Virus record (IMG/VR): IMGVR_UViG_3300032282_004797
Span: 1 to 55,939 of that record
Length of the DNA: 55,939 nt
Source: a virus
Direction: 5' to 3' (one strand)
The notes beneath the pieces were generated by a model that had not been told where the DNA came from, ran no database searches, and saw only the letters and a list, made by a program, of their open reading frames with translations. Position numbers and translations under genes: made by a program. Numbering within the stretch: position 1 is the stretch's first letter; every line of letters starts with the position of its first letter. Positions 7,689 through 15,825 of this stretch are shown in pieces.

Positions 7689-10600
7689 ATGGCCGAATAC
7701 AAAATATCCCTTGAAGAAATAGAAAAGTTTTTAAATGGACACGATGATGAAAAATACATCGTGAATGTTGAGTATGACGCTGAAACAAATTTAATCCATA
7801 AAATTAAACAAGACCCTGAAAAAGGTAGCTGCGTTGAGACAGAACCATTATTGGCTTTTATGTGGATTAAAAACCTTAATAAGGTTAAGGAATTAACCAA
7901 TTTTTACGGTAACAGTGATTCGAAGATTAAATCCGCTAGACAAAGGTTTGGTATTGAAATCAAGTCTTTGGGTGGTGACCACCCTAAATTACTAGAGGGT
8001 TATAGGTATTTAGTTACCTGCAATCAAGGTAATAAAAGAATGTTAGATTTCTTCAGAGAAGGCGGTATCTATGTCTATGATACAAGAAATGATATTAGAT
8101 CACACTTTTTGATGATATCACCTGTTGAACAATATTTTATACACACAGGTAAACGTTTGTTTAAAGGTTTTGAAGAATATGATGATATTCATAAATTTGT
8201 ATTTGACTTAGAGACAACTGGTTTAGATCCAAATATTAATAGGATATTCTTGATCGGTATATATACGAATAAAGGTGCTAAAGAAATTATACCTGTTGAA
8301 GATGATGATGAATCCGAAAGACAAGCAATCACAAAATTCTTTGAGGTTATCAATAAAATTAAACCAACAATCATCGCTGGTTATAATAGCGCTAACTTTG
8401 ACTGGGATTTCTTTTTTGTCCGTTGCCAAAAACTTGGATTAGATATTCAAGACATCGCTATAACACTTAAACCAGGTGAACTTATCCAAAGAAAAGAGAA
8501 AAGTATTCTTAAACTTGGTAATGAAGTAGAGGAATACACCCAAACTAATATGTTTGGTTATAGTATTATTGATATCATTCACTCAGCTAGACGTGCACAA
8601 GCAATTGATTCAAGTATGAAATCGGTTGGTTTAAAGTACGTTTGTAAGTATAATAAGATTGCAAAAAAGAATCGTGTTTACATCGTTGGTGATAAGATTG
8701 GTAACACGTGGTATTCAAAGGATAAGTTCTATTTTGATGACAGAACTGGTGCGTATACAAAAACAAAACCAGCTTTAGAGTTTATGGATTATATCCGTAG
8801 AGAAGATGTCCAAGCTAATCCAGATAAAGTATTTGTTTTTGGTGATAACATGCTTAGACAAGGACTTGGTGGTCAGGCAAAAGAAATGCGTGGCGAACCA
8901 AATGTTATTGGTATTGTAACTAAACATTCACCAGAATCGAATCAAGAGTCTTATTTTAATGACAAAGATTTTGATAATCTTAAAAAATATATTGATGCTG
9001 ATATTAATCAGGTAATTGAAAAGATTAAAGAGGGTAAAACTATTGTGTTCCCTAAAATGGGTATTGGTACAGGTTTGGCTCAATTAGATATGAGAGCACC
9101 AAAAACTTTCAAATATTTAGTGGGTTTATTACGTGCATTACGTGATTATATTAACTCTTTTCAGGAAGTTGATGGTAAATACATTGTCGAGCGTTACTTG
9201 GTTGATGACTTATGGGAAACGATGGAAGTTGATGCCGTTTACAACCAATCATCATTCTTATTAGCTAAATTGGTACCAACAACATACCAAAGGGTTTCAA
9301 CAATGGGTACCGCTGGTTTGTGGAAGTTATTAATGATGGCTTATTCTTTTGAGAATGATTTGGCTATACCAGTATCCGACACAAAAAGAGATTATACAGG
9401 TGGTTTATCAAGATTATTTAAGGTAGGTTATTCAACCACTCTAAGAAAGATGGACTACAACTCACTTTATCCAGCTATTCAGTTGGCTCATGATGTATTC
9501 CCAAGTGTTGATGTTAACGGTGCCATGAAATCGATGTTAAAGTATTTCCACACTGAACGTTTTAACGCTAAGAGATTATCTGACAAGTACAAAAAAGAAG
9601 GTAATTACCAATTAGCTGACAAATATAAACGTAAACAGTTACCACTTAAGATCTTTATTAACTCGATGTTCGGTGCCCTTGGAGCACCAATGGCATTCCA
9701 ATGGGCTGAAATCGATGTCAGTGAACGTATTACATGTACGGCAAGACAATATCTTAGGTTGATGGTTACATTTTTTGTTAAACGTGGTTACACGCCTTTG
9801 GTACTTGATACAGATGGTGTAAACTTTATGGCCCCTAAAAACGGTGAGCACTATACATATATTGGTAAAGGGTTAAACGATGAGGTGGAAGCTGGTAAAG
9901 AATATACAGGTGTTAAAGCTATAGTCGCTGAATTTAACGATACGTACATGCGTGGTGAGATGGGCCTTGGTTTGGATGGTATTTGGCCAGCAACCATAAA
10001 CCTATCAAGAAAAAACTACGCTTTATTAGAGGATGATGGGTCAATCAGCTTAACTGGTAATAGTATTAAATCAAAAGCTATGCCTGTTTATATTGAAGAG
10101 TTTTTGGCTAAAGGTATGAAAATGTTATTGAATGGTTATGGTTATGATTTTGTTCAATATTACTACGAATACGCTGAAAAGGTGTGTAATAAACAAATAC
10201 CGTTGGCTAAGATTGCAACAAAAGCTAGGGTTAAGAAATCAATAAACGGTTACATAAATCGTGGTGGTGACAAAAACGGTAGACAATTAGCTAAACAAGC
10301 ACACATGGAATTGGCTATTAAACATAATCTTGATGTTAATCTTGGTGATACCATTTATTATGTTAATAACGGTAAAACAAAATCACATGGGGATGCCCAA
10401 GAAGATAAAAATGGTGAAATGTACGCAACATTGGTACCAAATGATATCATTGAAAACAAACCAGATTATATTGGTGAATATAATGTACCTAAATATTTGG
10501 AAGCTTTAAATAAAAAAGTTGAACCGTTATTAGTTGCATTTTCTCTTGAGGTTAGAGATAAAATTCTTATTAAAAAATCTGGTGAAAGAACAATGTTCCT

Positions 10601-10790
10601 AAGATCTGAATTAGATTTGGTAAATGACCAACCAACAGATATCGAAGATCAGGATACATTAGAAGAATTTTTTACACCATCTCCAATGGAAAAAGAATTC
10701 TGGGCTAAAATGGAATATGAATCAGATTATTGGTTTTCAGATCAAATAACATTCAAAATACCAGGTTTGGACGAAGAATTTACGGTTTAG
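7689..10790 (+). CDS. Family B DNA polymerase (gp43-like) with an inserted domain
   Basis: A 1033-residue replicative polymerase with proofreading. Exo I is FDLETTG (D173, E175), Exo II is YNSANFDWD (D238) and Exo III is YLVDD (Y503, D507). Polymerase motif A is DYNSLYP (D589), motif B is KIFINSMFGALG (about residue 654), motif C is LDTDG (D707, D709) and the KxY-type motif is RKNY. All catalytic acids are present, but motif C has Gly where DTDS is usual. About 115-130 residues (roughly 360-490) are extra, placed between Exo II and Exo III. They carry NPDKVFVFGDN, LRQGLGGQAKEMRG and FPKMGIGTGLAQLD, the signature of a small phage domain known as a stand-alone protein (DUF7831-type, macro-domain-like in look). 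Without it the enzyme would be close to T4 gp43 in length. It is transcribed from its own host-type promoter. Confidence 0.97.
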   Translation: MAEYKISLEEIEKFLNGHDDEKYIVNVEYDAETNLIHKIKQDPEKGSCVETEPLLAFMWIKNLNKVKELTNFYGNSDSKIKSARQRFGIEIKSLGGDHPKLLEGYRYLVTCNQGNKRMLDFFREGGIYVYDTRNDIRSHFLMISPVEQYFIHTGKRLFKGFEEYDDIHKFVFDLETTGLDPNINRIFLIGIYTNKGAKEIIPVEDDDESERQAITKFFEVINKIKPTIIAGYNSANFDWDFFFVRCQKLGLDIQDIAITLKPGELIQRKEKSILKLGNEVEEYTQTNMFGYSIIDIIHSARRAQAIDSSMKSVGLKYVCKYNKIAKKNRVYIVGDKIGNTWYSKDKFYFDDRTGAYTKTKPALEFMDYIRREDVQANPDKVFVFGDNMLRQGLGGQAKEMRGEPNVIGIVTKHSPESNQESYFNDKDFDNLKKYIDADINQVIEKIKEGKTIVFPKMGIGTGLAQLDMRAPKTFKYLVGLLRALRDYINSFQEVDGKYIVERYLVDDLWETMEVDAVYNQSSFLLAKLVPTTYQRVSTMGTAGLWKLLMMAYSFENDLAIPVSDTKRDYTGGLSRLFKVGYSTTLRKMDYNSLYPAIQLAHDVFPSVDVNGAMKSMLKYFHTERFNAKRLSDKYKKEGNYQLADKYKRKQLPLKIFINSMFGALGAPMAFQWAEIDVSERITCTARQYLRLMVTFFVKRGYTPLVLDTDGVNFMAPKNGEHYTYIGKGLNDEVEAGKEYTGVKAIVAEFNDTYMRGEMGLGLDGIWPATINLSRKNYALLEDDGSISLTGNSIKSKAMPVYIEEFLAKGMKMLLNGYGYDFVQYYYEYAEKVCNKQIPLAKIATKARVKKSINGYINRGGDKNGRQLAKQAHMELAIKHNLDVNLGDTIYYVNNGKTKSHGDAQEDKNGEMYATLVPNDIIENKPDYIGEYNVPKYLEALNKKVEPLLVAFSLEVRDKILIKKSGERTMFLRSELDLVNDQPTDIEDQDTLEEFFTPSPMEKEFWAKMEYESDYWFSDQITFKIPGLDEEFTV

Positions 10791-10812
10791 TTGAAATATT
10801 ACCTAAATCACC

Positions 10813-10822
10813 GATATTTATA
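10813..10822 (+). promoter_or_regulatory. Late-promoter-like motif GATATTTATA
   Basis: An exact GATATTTATA, 13 nt before the ATG at 10836. It follows the polymerase gene and would start a separate late transcript for the small-gene block up to 13719. Confidence 0.6.
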
Positions 10823-10835
10823 GTTAAAATATCGA

Positions 10836-11408
10836 ATGTCACAAAGTAATAACATAAAAGAATTTATTGATCAAGACGGTGATATAATCAGTGGTGATAA
10901 AAAATACATTGATTATGTTAACACCAGTCATGATACAACCGATGCCGCTATCTTAAAAACTAGACAACCGTTTGTTTTTCAGAATTACAGAAGATATTAC
11001 GGTGAATCTGTATTACCTTTTAATAATGAAGCGGATTATTGTAAAAGCGATCCTAAAAAATTCTATGAATTTTTAGGGAAAAAGGGTATGGAACACACTT
11101 TTGAAGATTATTTTACAGAAGTAAAACAAAGAAAAGATGTTAAACCTGTAATTGACCCAAAAGACAAATTAAAAGAGATTGCAAAAGAAAAAGCATTTAA
11201 AATGCTTGAAGACCTTCTTTCCAAAAGAAAAGATGATGACTATCTTATATCTAGAGATATGCCAACAACTATCGAAGAAATCAAAGATAAAGAAAAATTA
11301 CTTTTTGATAAATTTGATAAAATACTCGAATTCTTTAAAGAAAACCTAAATGAAGGTGAGAAAAAAATATTATTATCTTATTTTGAAAACTCATTAAAAA
11401 ATGGATAA
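10836..11408 (+). CDS. Hypothetical late protein
   Basis: A 190-residue protein with no family that I recognise. The first half has aromatic residues (FVFQNYRRYYGES), and the second half is a charged, mostly helical stretch rich in Lys, Glu and Asp that may form coiled coils. It is the first gene after an exact late-promoter-like motif, so a virion or assembly role is likely. It overlaps the next gene by 8 nt. Confidence 0.6.
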   Translation: MSQSNNIKEFIDQDGDIISGDKKYIDYVNTSHDTTDAAILKTRQPFVFQNYRRYYGESVLPFNNEADYCKSDPKKFYEFLGKKGMEHTFEDYFTEVKQRKDVKPVIDPKDKLKEIAKEKAFKMLEDLLSKRKDDDYLISRDMPTTIEEIKDKEKLLFDKFDKILEFFKENLNEGEKKILLSYFENSLKNG

Positions 11409-11889
11409 CATAAGTGAAGAAAACTCAAAACTTTTAGGTAATTTTTATGAAGTACCTGAAGAAGTATTGGTTTATGTAAAGCACGCTTTAAATAAACATG
11501 GTGAGGATAATAAAACAGCTAAAGGTTATAAAAGGGCAAATCATATTGTTAATAACCCAAACCAGCCGTTTGTTAATTTAGTTAACATTAAAAACTATTT
11601 TGATACATTAGACACCAACAATATAAATAATGTTGAGTTTGATTTACATGGTGGTAAAGTTATGAATACTTGGGTTCAAGACCTTATAAAAAGAGAAAGA
11701 GAAAGAGTTGAAGGTAATAAAGTTGCTAGAACAAATGCAGGTATGGATGGTCAATTTAGAAAAGATTCTGAAGGGGATGATTTTAATACTGATTTACCAA
11801 ATAACGTAATGGATACGCCAGACATAATGTTTAATAGCGCATTACTTGAAGATATAACTAGAATAAAAAATTTAATAAATAAAATCTAA
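11401..11889 (+). CDS. Hypothetical late protein
   Basis: A 162-residue hydrophilic protein, not recognised. It has an N-terminal helical part (EVPEEVLVYVKHALNKH) and a basic region KRERERVEGNKVART near residue 100, followed by a likely flexible acidic stretch. It has no membrane segment. It overlaps the gene before by 8 nt and is followed 3 nt later by the next, so it belongs to the same late operon. Confidence 0.58.
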   Translation: MDNISEENSKLLGNFYEVPEEVLVYVKHALNKHGEDNKTAKGYKRANHIVNNPNQPFVNLVNIKNYFDTLDTNNINNVEFDLHGGKVMNTWVQDLIKRERERVEGNKVARTNAGMDGQFRKDSEGDDFNTDLPNNVMDTPDIMFNSALLEDITRIKNLINKI

Positions 11890-11891
11890 TC

Positions 11892-12155
11892 ATGGCAGAT
11901 AACATTTTAAAAGTACCAGCATCAGAGCAATTAAGACAAGTTGCTTTTGAAGAAAGAGAGGGTAAATTAGTCCCAATCAACGAATATAAACCAAATTCTT
12001 TTGAGTATAGCTCAACAAACCCTAACGCACTTAGTGGTGACGCTAAAGGTAAGGGTGATATTGGTAACACTACCGATGTTGAAGAAAGATCAAAATTGGT
12101 TGCTGTTAACAATTATAAAGATACTAATACATATCCAGACCCATCTGTAGTTTAA
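11892..12155 (+). CDS. Small hypothetical late protein
   Basis: An 87-residue protein, not recognised. Much of it is Asn, Asp, Gly and Ser rich and probably unstructured. It is tightly packed in the late small-gene operon, starting 3 nt after the previous stop. It could be a minor virion component, but nothing in the sequence proves that. Confidence 0.55.
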   Translation: MADNILKVPASEQLRQVAFEEREGKLVPINEYKPNSFEYSSTNPNALSGDAKGKGDIGNTTDVEERSKLVAVNNYKDTNTYPDPSVV

Positions 12156-12167
12156 TTTTTTTTATTT

Positions 12168-12746
12168 ATGCTTATTATTGAACAAAACGAAAATGAAAAA
12201 TTGTCCTTATTACGTCAAGCGATTGAAGATAAGGTAGAAATTTCGTTTTGGTATAGAGGTGTTAAAGTTAGCGATCCTAATAATAAGAAATACACCAAAC
12301 AGAACTGGAGATTTGCTCAACCAACAGATTTAGGTAAAAGCAAAGGTGAAGGTAATAGATGGATGTTAAGAGCTTATCAAAAAAGTGGAACTAGCAACAC
12401 TAATAATAGAGCGTGGAAAACATTTTTAGTAGATGAAATGAATAATATAACCCTATTGAATGGCGATAATAAGGCATACATTTTACAAAAGTATGGTTAT
12501 TTCGAAAAACCAGATGGATCTGGTTTTAATTTAAGTGGGGATAAAAAAATGGTTAACGATAAACCAGAAATTAAAATAGACATAAACAAAAAAAGACCTG
12601 AAAATAAACCAGAACAAAAACCAGTGGAACCCCAAGCTCAAGGACAACCTCAAGGACAAAATGTCCCTGAGAACCCAAATGATAAGGAACCAATAGCTGA
12701 ACATAGTTCTGGATTCTTAAAATGGATTTATAATATATATGGATAA
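12168..12746 (+). CDS. WYL-like domain protein
   Basis: A 192-residue protein. Residues about 10-95 have the spacing of a WYL domain: LLRQAIEDKVEISFWYRG, then WRFAQPTDLG, RWMLRAYQ and RAWKTFLVDEMNNITLL. WYL domains are SH3-like modules that usually sense ligands or nucleic acid in regulators. Here there is no DNA-binding helix-turn-helix. Instead the C-terminal 70 residues are a Pro/Gln/Lys-rich linker followed by a short aromatic end (FLKWIYNIYG). It overlaps the next gene by 8 nt. Because the surrounding genes look late, this may be a virion or late-regulatory protein; the WYL match is by pattern only. Confidence 0.6.
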   Translation: MLIIEQNENEKLSLLRQAIEDKVEISFWYRGVKVSDPNNKKYTKQNWRFAQPTDLGKSKGEGNRWMLRAYQKSGTSNTNNRAWKTFLVDEMNNITLLNGDNKAYILQKYGYFEKPDGSGFNLSGDKKMVNDKPEIKIDINKKRPENKPEQKPVEPQAQGQPQGQNVPENPNDKEPIAEHSSGFLKWIYNIYG

Positions 12747-13353
12747 TCAAGATAAAGCAGCTTTATTAGCGCAAGGAATTGCTAAAGCAAGAATGGTAAT
12801 GGAAAAAGTTGAAGCCAATACTGGTGGTAAAATGGCTCAAGATAGGGGTATGGGTTCTATGCCTGTGTCAAGAGAAATTTATTCTGATAATTATCAGGAG
12901 CGTGAACCAGAGTACTTAACTGAGGAACAAGTTGCCGCTAGAACAAGAAATGCTGCTGGTAACATACCAAAAAATACAATGAAAAATTTATCAACCTCAA
13001 AAATGCCTAAAGAAATACTACAGTCGTTTATGGAAAATCCGATTGTTGACCCCACAATGCCTGTTGGGATGGATAATTTAATGGAACAAGTTGCTAAAGC
13101 GCAACCTAAAATGAAACAAATTGAGGAGATGGTACAATCAAGACCTGCCGCACCAACACAATCCGCACCAGCTTTAACGATGGATAAGGAATTAATTGAA
13201 TATATCATTAAAAAAACCGTTGAAACGGTACTAGAGGAACAAGCTAAAAAAACAAGTATTGATGAAAATTTTCAAATTAAAATAGGTGATAAAATATTTG
13301 GTGGTAAATTAAACGTTTTGAAAGAAAATAATAATAAAACAACTAAAAAGTAA
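12739..13353 (+). CDS. Hypothetical late protein, Met/Gln-rich
   Basis: A 204-residue protein, not recognised. It is rich in Met, Lys, Glu and Ala, with a Pro/Ala-rich linker near residue 135 (SRPAAPTQSAPA). A C-terminal helix (ELIEYIIKKTVETVLEE) is followed by a small basic tail. The layout of helix, linker and helix would suit a scaffold or chaperone-type protein. It overlaps the WYL-like gene by 8 nt and precedes the holin candidate by 5 nt. Confidence 0.57.
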   Translation: MDNQDKAALLAQGIAKARMVMEKVEANTGGKMAQDRGMGSMPVSREIYSDNYQEREPEYLTEEQVAARTRNAAGNIPKNTMKNLSTSKMPKEILQSFMENPIVDPTMPVGMDNLMEQVAKAQPKMKQIEEMVQSRPAAPTQSAPALTMDKELIEYIIKKTVETVLEEQAKKTSIDENFQIKIGDKIFGGKLNVLKENNNKTTKK

Positions 13354-13358
13354 AAACT

Positions 13359-13526
13359 ATGAAAAAAGAACAATTATTAGGTGTTATACGTCACGTATTA
13401 ACATTTATTGGTGGTGTTTTAATCACTAATGGTTTAGCCAACGAAGCTTTATCACAAGAGCTTGTTGGTGCGACAATAACTTTGATCGGTGGTATCTGGT
13501 CAATTGTAGAAAAAAACAAAAAATAA
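13359..13526 (+). CDS. Putative holin (Pam3-gp28-like small membrane protein)
   Basis: A 55-residue protein with two hydrophobic segments: VIRHVLTFIGGVLITNG (residues about 9-25) and LVGATITLIGGIWSIV (about 34-49). They are separated by a short acidic loop (NEALSQE), with Lys at both ends. The layout and the RHxLTFxGG pattern match the Pam3-gp28 group of putative phage holins. A holin would form inner-membrane holes at the end of infection. The endolysin candidate is 39 kb away, so this is not a classical lysis cassette. It is encoded by a complete frame with ATG at 13359 and TAA at 13524-13526. Confidence 0.65.
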   Translation: MKKEQLLGVIRHVLTFIGGVLITNGLANEALSQELVGATITLIGGIWSIVEKNKK

Positions 13527-13530
13527 GAAC

Positions 13531-13719
13531 ATGCACGTAATTAAATTTTGTAAAAACAAATGCTGTCCAGTTATTGAGGTTCAAGAAAACGCAATCGTAT
13601 TGGGTGATAAAGAAGGGCCAGAAGGTATAACAACATGGACTAAAAACCAATTTGCTGACTTTGTTGAAGCGGCTAAAGACGGTAAATTTGACGAAATTGT
13701 TAACGATAAAAAAGATTAA
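13531..13719 (+). CDS. Small hypothetical protein
   Basis: A 62-residue protein, not recognised. It has a cysteine-containing N-terminus (FCKNKCCPVIEV), a beta-like middle and a helical acidic C-terminus (QFADFVEAAKDGKFDEIV). It starts 4 nt after the holin candidate and is the last gene before a strong terminator, so it closes the late block. The cysteine trio might bind a metal, but there is no further support. Confidence 0.6.
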   Translation: MHVIKFCKNKCCPVIEVQENAIVLGDKEGPEGITTWTKNQFADFVEAAKDGKFDEIVNDKKD

Positions 13720-13746
13720 TCGTTAAAATTTTAACAAAAAACTAAT

Positions 13747-13777
13747 AATGGGGAATTTGATATTCCCCATTTTTTTT
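13747..13777 (+). terminator. Rho-independent terminator after the small late block
   Basis: AATGGGGAAT (13747-13756) and ATTCCCCATT (13762-13771) form a perfect 10-bp stem around TTGAT, followed by T to 13777. The loop and 3' side also hold the TTTG of the next promoter. Confidence 0.88.
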
Positions 13778-13786
13778 GTATATTTG
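13756..13786 (+). promoter_or_regulatory. Bacteroidota-type promoter inside the terminator, start of glycan operon 1
   Basis: TTTG (13756-13759), a 19-nt spacer and TATATTTG (13779-13786). The -33 box lies in the loop of the preceding terminator. Only 4 nt separate the -7 box from the ATG at 13791, so transcription would start at or next to the A of the ATG. The first mRNA would then be leaderless or nearly so. Confidence 0.75.
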
Positions 13787-13790
13787 TCAT

Positions 13791-14540
13791 ATGGATAAGA
13801 TAAAAATTGTGGTTATTGGCGAAAACTGTACTGATAAATTTATATATGGTAGTGTTAGTAGGTTATGCCCAGAGGCACCAGTACCAATATTAAACCCTTA
13901 TAAAATAACTAAAAACCCTGGGATGGCTGGTAATGTTGTGGAAAACATAAAAGCGCTTAGAAATGATTGTGATATAACATTTATTCACCAGGATAGTAAG
14001 ATTGTTAAAACAAGGTTTGTTGATGAACAAAGCAATCAAATGATTATTCGTGTTGATGAGGGTGAGGATAATATAAAACCCTTAGAATTAACACAAGAAT
14101 TAATTGATGAGTTATTATTAGCTGATATTGTAATTGTTAGTGACTACAATAAAGGTTTTTTATCAAATGAAGTTTTAGCTAACATAGCTCACCACTCAGC
14201 ATGTTCAATACTTGATAGTAAAAGACTTATGTTACCAATATTTAAAGATTTTACGTTTATTAAATTAAATAAAACCGAACGATTACAACAAAAAGAGGCT
14301 TTGATTTGTGATTTGAATATTATAACAACTTTAGGTAAAAAAGGTGCTGAATATAAAGGTGACGTATACCCATCACCATCACCAAGAGATACTATAGATG
14401 TTAGTGGGGCTGGTGATACCTTCACAGCGTCATTTATTTTAAAATATCATGAGACTAAGGACATTAAGATGTCAATATACTTTGCTAACACAAAAGCTTC
14501 TGATGTTGTGAGTAAAAGAGGGGTTGTTGTACCAAAATAA
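13791..14540 (+). CDS. PfkB-family sugar kinase, HldE/RfaE kinase-domain-like
   Basis: A 249-residue ribokinase-fold kinase. The N-terminus, VVIGENCTDKFIYGSVSRL then CPEAPVPIL, closely follows the heptose-7-phosphate kinase domain of HldE (GD..LD.Y..G...R.SPEAPVP). GMAGNVVENI is the substrate glycine motif. DVSGAGDTF (D203-F211) is the PfkB signature, with D209 the expected base. HldE makes D-glycero-D-manno-heptose 1,7-bisphosphate. The protein is about 60 residues shorter than the usual kinase domain, mainly missing the segment after GNVVENI that normally forms the lid, and there is no nucleotidyltransferase domain. I start at ATG 13791, because the upstream TTG at 13776 lies inside the terminator and promoter. 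It is the first gene of glycan operon 1. Confidence 0.85.
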   Translation: MDKIKIVVIGENCTDKFIYGSVSRLCPEAPVPILNPYKITKNPGMAGNVVENIKALRNDCDITFIHQDSKIVKTRFVDEQSNQMIIRVDEGEDNIKPLELTQELIDELLLADIVIVSDYNKGFLSNEVLANIAHHSACSILDSKRLMLPIFKDFTFIKLNKTERLQQKEALICDLNIITTLGKKGAEYKGDVYPSPSPRDTIDVSGAGDTFTASFILKYHETKDIKMSIYFANTKASDVVSKRGVVVPK

Positions 14541-14603
14541 ATTTCCTAATATATTTTGATTTTTGGTTAATTTTTACTATTATTATGGAAACATAATGAA
14601 TCT

Positions 14604-15824
14604 ATGAGTAAAATTAATATACTAGTACAACCAAATGACCGAGCTGGTTCGGGTAAATATAGATGCGTAGATCCCCACGTAACTTTACAGAATAATAACC
14701 CTGAAGATTTTTTTGTTGAAATTAATGAAAACGTTAATTTTAATGATGATAACTATTTGAAAAAATTTCAGTTATTCTTTTTCCATAGAGCCCCAGGTGG
14801 TAATTATTTACAAGGTGTTGAGATTATTAAAAAAATTAAATCGTTTGGTGGTAAAGTTATCATCGATTTAGATGATCACTGGAATTTAGACCCATCACAT
14901 GGTTTATACCAAACATCAAAAAAGAATGAAATCCCTCTTCACACAATCAATATTGTTAAAGAGGCTGATTTGGTAACGGTATCAACACATTTCCTACAAA
15001 CAGAAGTTTTAAAATACAACAAAAAATGTGTTATTTTGGCTAATGCAATAAACCCAAATGAAACACAATTTAAACCAAAACCAAGTGAGTCAGAAAGATT
15101 AAGATTTGGTTGGTTAGGTGGTTCATCACACGTTAAAGATATTGAATTATTAAAAGGTATACCTCAAAGATCAAATGAGTATGGTGATAAGATGCAAATT
15201 GTGTTGTGCGGTTACGATACAAGGGGTACTGTTAGGGCTCAAAACCCTCAAACAGGTGAAATGATGGAAAGACAAATGCAACCTGTTGAAACAACTTGGT
15301 TTATGTACGAGGTATTCCTAACAGATCATTTTAAAACAATTAAAGATCAAGAATATATCAAACATTTATTAAAATTTGACCAGACGTTAAATTATGATGA
15401 TAAAAATATGCCGTATAGAAGGATATGGACTAAATCAATCGATACATACGCAAAAGGTTATAACGAATTTGATGTTGCATTAGCACCATTAAATGATAGC
15501 CCTTTTAATAGATACAAGTCTCAATTAAAGGTAATTGAAGCTGGATTTCATAAAAAAGCTATAATTGCTCAGAATTACGGGCCATATACAATTGATTTGG
15601 TCTCTGCAATTGAAAAGGGTGGTGGGTTTAACACAAAAGGTAACTCTTTATTGGTTGAGTCAAGTAAAAACCACAAACAATGGACCCAACATATTAAAAG
15701 ATTAATCGATAACCCAAGTCTTGTTGAAGATCTTGGTGAAAAATTGTATGAAGCAGTTAAAGACAAATATGATATAAATTACGTAACAAAATTAAGATCT
15801 GAAATATATAAAACATTAATATAA
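14604..15824 (+). CDS. Glycosyltransferase, GT-B fold (GT4-like)
   Basis: A 406-residue protein with two Rossmann-like halves. The first has VIIDLDDHW near residue 90 and a TVSTHFLQTEVLKY hinge-type segment as in GT4 enzymes. The second starts RLRFGWLGGSSHVKDIELL and ends with a YKSQLKVIEAGFHKKAIIAQNYGPY donor-site region, where the Glu of the usual EX7E is kept. It would move a sugar from a nucleotide donor to an unknown acceptor in the host cytoplasm. No transmembrane segment is seen. Its stop is followed 2 nt later by the dUTPase ATG. Confidence 0.83.
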   Translation: MSKINILVQPNDRAGSGKYRCVDPHVTLQNNNPEDFFVEINENVNFNDDNYLKKFQLFFFHRAPGGNYLQGVEIIKKIKSFGGKVIIDLDDHWNLDPSHGLYQTSKKNEIPLHTINIVKEADLVTVSTHFLQTEVLKYNKKCVILANAINPNETQFKPKPSESERLRFGWLGGSSHVKDIELLKGIPQRSNEYGDKMQIVLCGYDTRGTVRAQNPQTGEMMERQMQPVETTWFMYEVFLTDHFKTIKDQEYIKHLLKFDQTLNYDDKNMPYRRIWTKSIDTYAKGYNEFDVALAPLNDSPFNRYKSQLKVIEAGFHKKAIIAQNYGPYTIDLVSAIEKGGGFNTKGNSLLVESSKNHKQWTQHIKRLIDNPSLVEDLGEKLYEAVKDKYDINYVTKLRSEIYKTLI

Positions 15825-15825
15825 T

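Noticed and set aside
8750-9180. Intein in the DNA polymerase
   Set aside because: The inserted segment lacks the Cys/Ser start block, the His motif and the terminal His-Asn needed for splicing. It also lies in the exonuclease region, not at a conserved catalytic motif.
12159-12170. TTTATTTATG before the WYL-like gene as a late promoter
   Set aside because: It overlaps the ATG and lies in a short gap within a compact operon, so it does not have the spacing of the other copies.
13776-13790. TTG start at 13776 for the kinase
   Set aside because: It would add MYICH from the terminator T-tract and the promoter -7 box; ATG 13791 starts exactly where HldE-like proteins begin.
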